From assembly GCF_900496995.4 (NCBI RefSeq), contig NC_044011.1, forward strand, positions 23,964,041 to 24,028,040: a DNA stretch of 64,000 nt, read 5' to 3'. The DNA is from Aquila chrysaetos chrysaetos (Eukaryota > Chordata > Aves > Accipitriformes > Accipitridae). The position numbers and the translations under genes are program-made. Of this stretch, positions 62,551 to 64,000 are shown one piece after another. Within the stretch, counting starts at the first letter, position 1, and every line of letters begins with the position of its first letter. The notes beneath the pieces were generated by a model. The model saw only the letters and a list, made by a program, of their open reading frames with translations. It searched no databases and was not told the DNA's origin.

Positions 62551-64000
62551 CTGTGGAAGAGGAAAGAGCCCAGTGATGAGTTTTGCTCAGTATCAAAAAT
62601 AAACTGATCATTCAAAATTATCACAAACATCTTAGTGGCAGGAATGTAAGAACAAAGCACATTATTCACAGATAGCTTCTCAGATAACCTGCAGATCTCA
62701 TTTTTGGCCCAAGAAGCAATGGAAGGAAAAGCGGCTTTTTTTGGAACTGTTTGAAAATATAGTGCTATAATATGTATAGCAAGTTCACAAATACTGTGGT
62801 AAAAGTAATCCTAAGGCTGTAATGTTTAGTCTATGTGTCCATACTAATGTCACTGGCATCTAGTATGTAAGATTACACTCCACAAGAGAAAGTTCCCTGG
62901 CAGTTTATTTCTGCCATCTTCTATTACTTTACCATTCAATAAATAACAAAGAAAACCAAGTATACGTAACAAAGCAGTCTAGGGTTTTAGCTGCAAGACT
63001 GAACATGTACTCTCATGCCATGTAAATGTCCAGTACTCAGCTGTTAGATAAATGCCTTAGCTTTTACATCCACATTTAATGTGTTAATATAACTGCTGTG
63101 TTAGCAGGCATGCCATGAATGAGTTTGCATTGAGAGCCTAATGACAACCATATGACACACTGCAAAGATTTAACTACATATGGCCATCAGGAGCCATTCC
63201 AGCTGGCTGCAAGCATCACGGCAATGTTTCAGAAGTGTTGTTGCTGATCAGCAATCCAGCACTGGGACAACACAGAACATCTAAAATGCTGAGGGAAGAG
63301 CTTCTAGGAAGCTGGGTAAGCCAGAGAAGTGGACCTGTTCTACCACACAGGCAGTACAAACTATAGCACACTTGGAGTCTGATCTGACGTCTTCACCTCT
63401 AAGTACTAGAATTGTATACTCTGCACAGAATAACATTAATGTGAAACGAGAGTGAGTGTGCCTGGATAGTAATCAAAGAAGCATAGTGGAATCCAGGAAC
63501 ATGAAAAATAAGGATTCAATGGGTTTGCTAGCCCGGGACAGGAGGCCATTCTACAAAGCATAGTCTAATTAAAGGGAAAAATAGAGGAAATCGATATATA
63601 ATATCACTTTATGTCTATCAATTAGCAATTAGTATACAACACACAACTCCCTTCTCTGCCCAAAACCCTCATTCTAAGAACTTGAAAGGGACAAAATACA
63701 CTAACTATTTATGAATGAAAAAGGAAAGAGGAAGTGTCCTGATACCAGGCTATTCCTAAAAGGCAGAGATGTCACATCTCTGCAACTTCTAGCAGTTGCA
63801 GTTTCAACTGGGGTTGAGAACAGAATATGCAAATCATGCTATTCCGCTTACACTACTGCTCTTTGATATGACAGGCTCCACATCATACAGTGGGGTAGGG
63901 GATGTAGCACTGAAAAAGCTCCTTCTGCTATTCCCAACCATTGATATCCTACTCCTGCAACTGTATTCTTAGGTATTCAGAATCAAGAAAAAATTAAACA
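62551..64000 (-). other. ENPP3: ENPP3 intron (partial, to window edge)
   Basis: I searched the minus strand for the preceding ENPP3 exon (the region around the HGM zinc motif) and did not find it, so this stretch appears to be wholly intronic. No repeat family recognised. Confidence 0.7.

Larger units (their letters stand above)
45605..64000 (-). other. ENPP3: ENPP3 gene, 3' part
   Basis: Eleven coding exons from 62550 to 45788 encode the last 445 residues of ENPP3 (CD203c), about half of the roughly 875-residue protein. ENPP3 is a type II membrane ectoenzyme that hydrolyses extracellular nucleotides such as ATP and is known from basophils and mast cells. The exons cover the end of the phosphodiesterase domain, the linker and the nuclease-like domain. 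The terminal motif [15 protein letters not shown] and KRLHYA with IRIDKVHL distinguish it from ENPP1. All GT-AG boundaries and phases are consistent, so no frameshift is seen. Upstream exons lie beyond the right edge. Confidence 0.96.

Overview
The window is vertebrate nuclear DNA and most likely comes from a bird. The evidence is small multi-exon genes with GT-AG introns, a GC-rich CpG island at a promoter, two CR1-type LINE fragments and three solo retroviral LTRs of avian style. The species cannot be named from the sequence. A neoavian bird is a guess from the LTR family near position 6000.

Two tandem paralogous genes lie head to tail on the minus strand. Both encode ecto-nucleotide pyrophosphatase/phosphodiesterases. 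ENPP3 (CD203c) enters from the right edge. Its last 11 coding exons run from 62550 down to a stop codon at 45788, and they encode the end of the phosphodiesterase domain and the whole nuclease-like domain. ENPP1 (NPP1/PC-1) starts in the CpG island near 23.2 kb and continues off the left edge. Its first five coding exons (23187 down to 1291) encode the cytoplasmic tail, the single transmembrane anchor, both somatomedin-B domains and the start of the linker to the catalytic domain. Every exon junction was checked: all splice sites are GT-AG and all reading phases join without a break. ENPP3 followed by ENPP1 in the same orientation matches the known vertebrate order at this locus.

Layout from left to right: ENPP1 introns and exons 5 to 2 (1-5738); ENPP1 intron 1, about 17 kb, carrying two solo LTRs and a CR1 fragment (5739-22995); exon 1 and CpG-island promoter (about 22660-24240); about 21 kb of intergenic DNA with one CR1 reverse-transcriptase fragment (39018-39765); ENPP3 3' end, exons and introns (45605-64000), with a third solo LTR in one intron.

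Both enzymes are type II membrane ectoenzymes that hydrolyse extracellular nucleotides, ENPP1 mainly producing pyrophosphate and AMP from ATP. No operon, CRISPR array, RNA gene or new multi-gene system was found. The most interesting items are a possible 90-nt in-frame cassette exon in ENPP3, two competing ENPP1 start codons with a changed targeting motif, a hairpin plus G-rich tract just upstream of the ENPP1 start, an LTR inserted 155 bp from an ENPP1 splice acceptor, and the uniform antisense orientation of all three LTRs.
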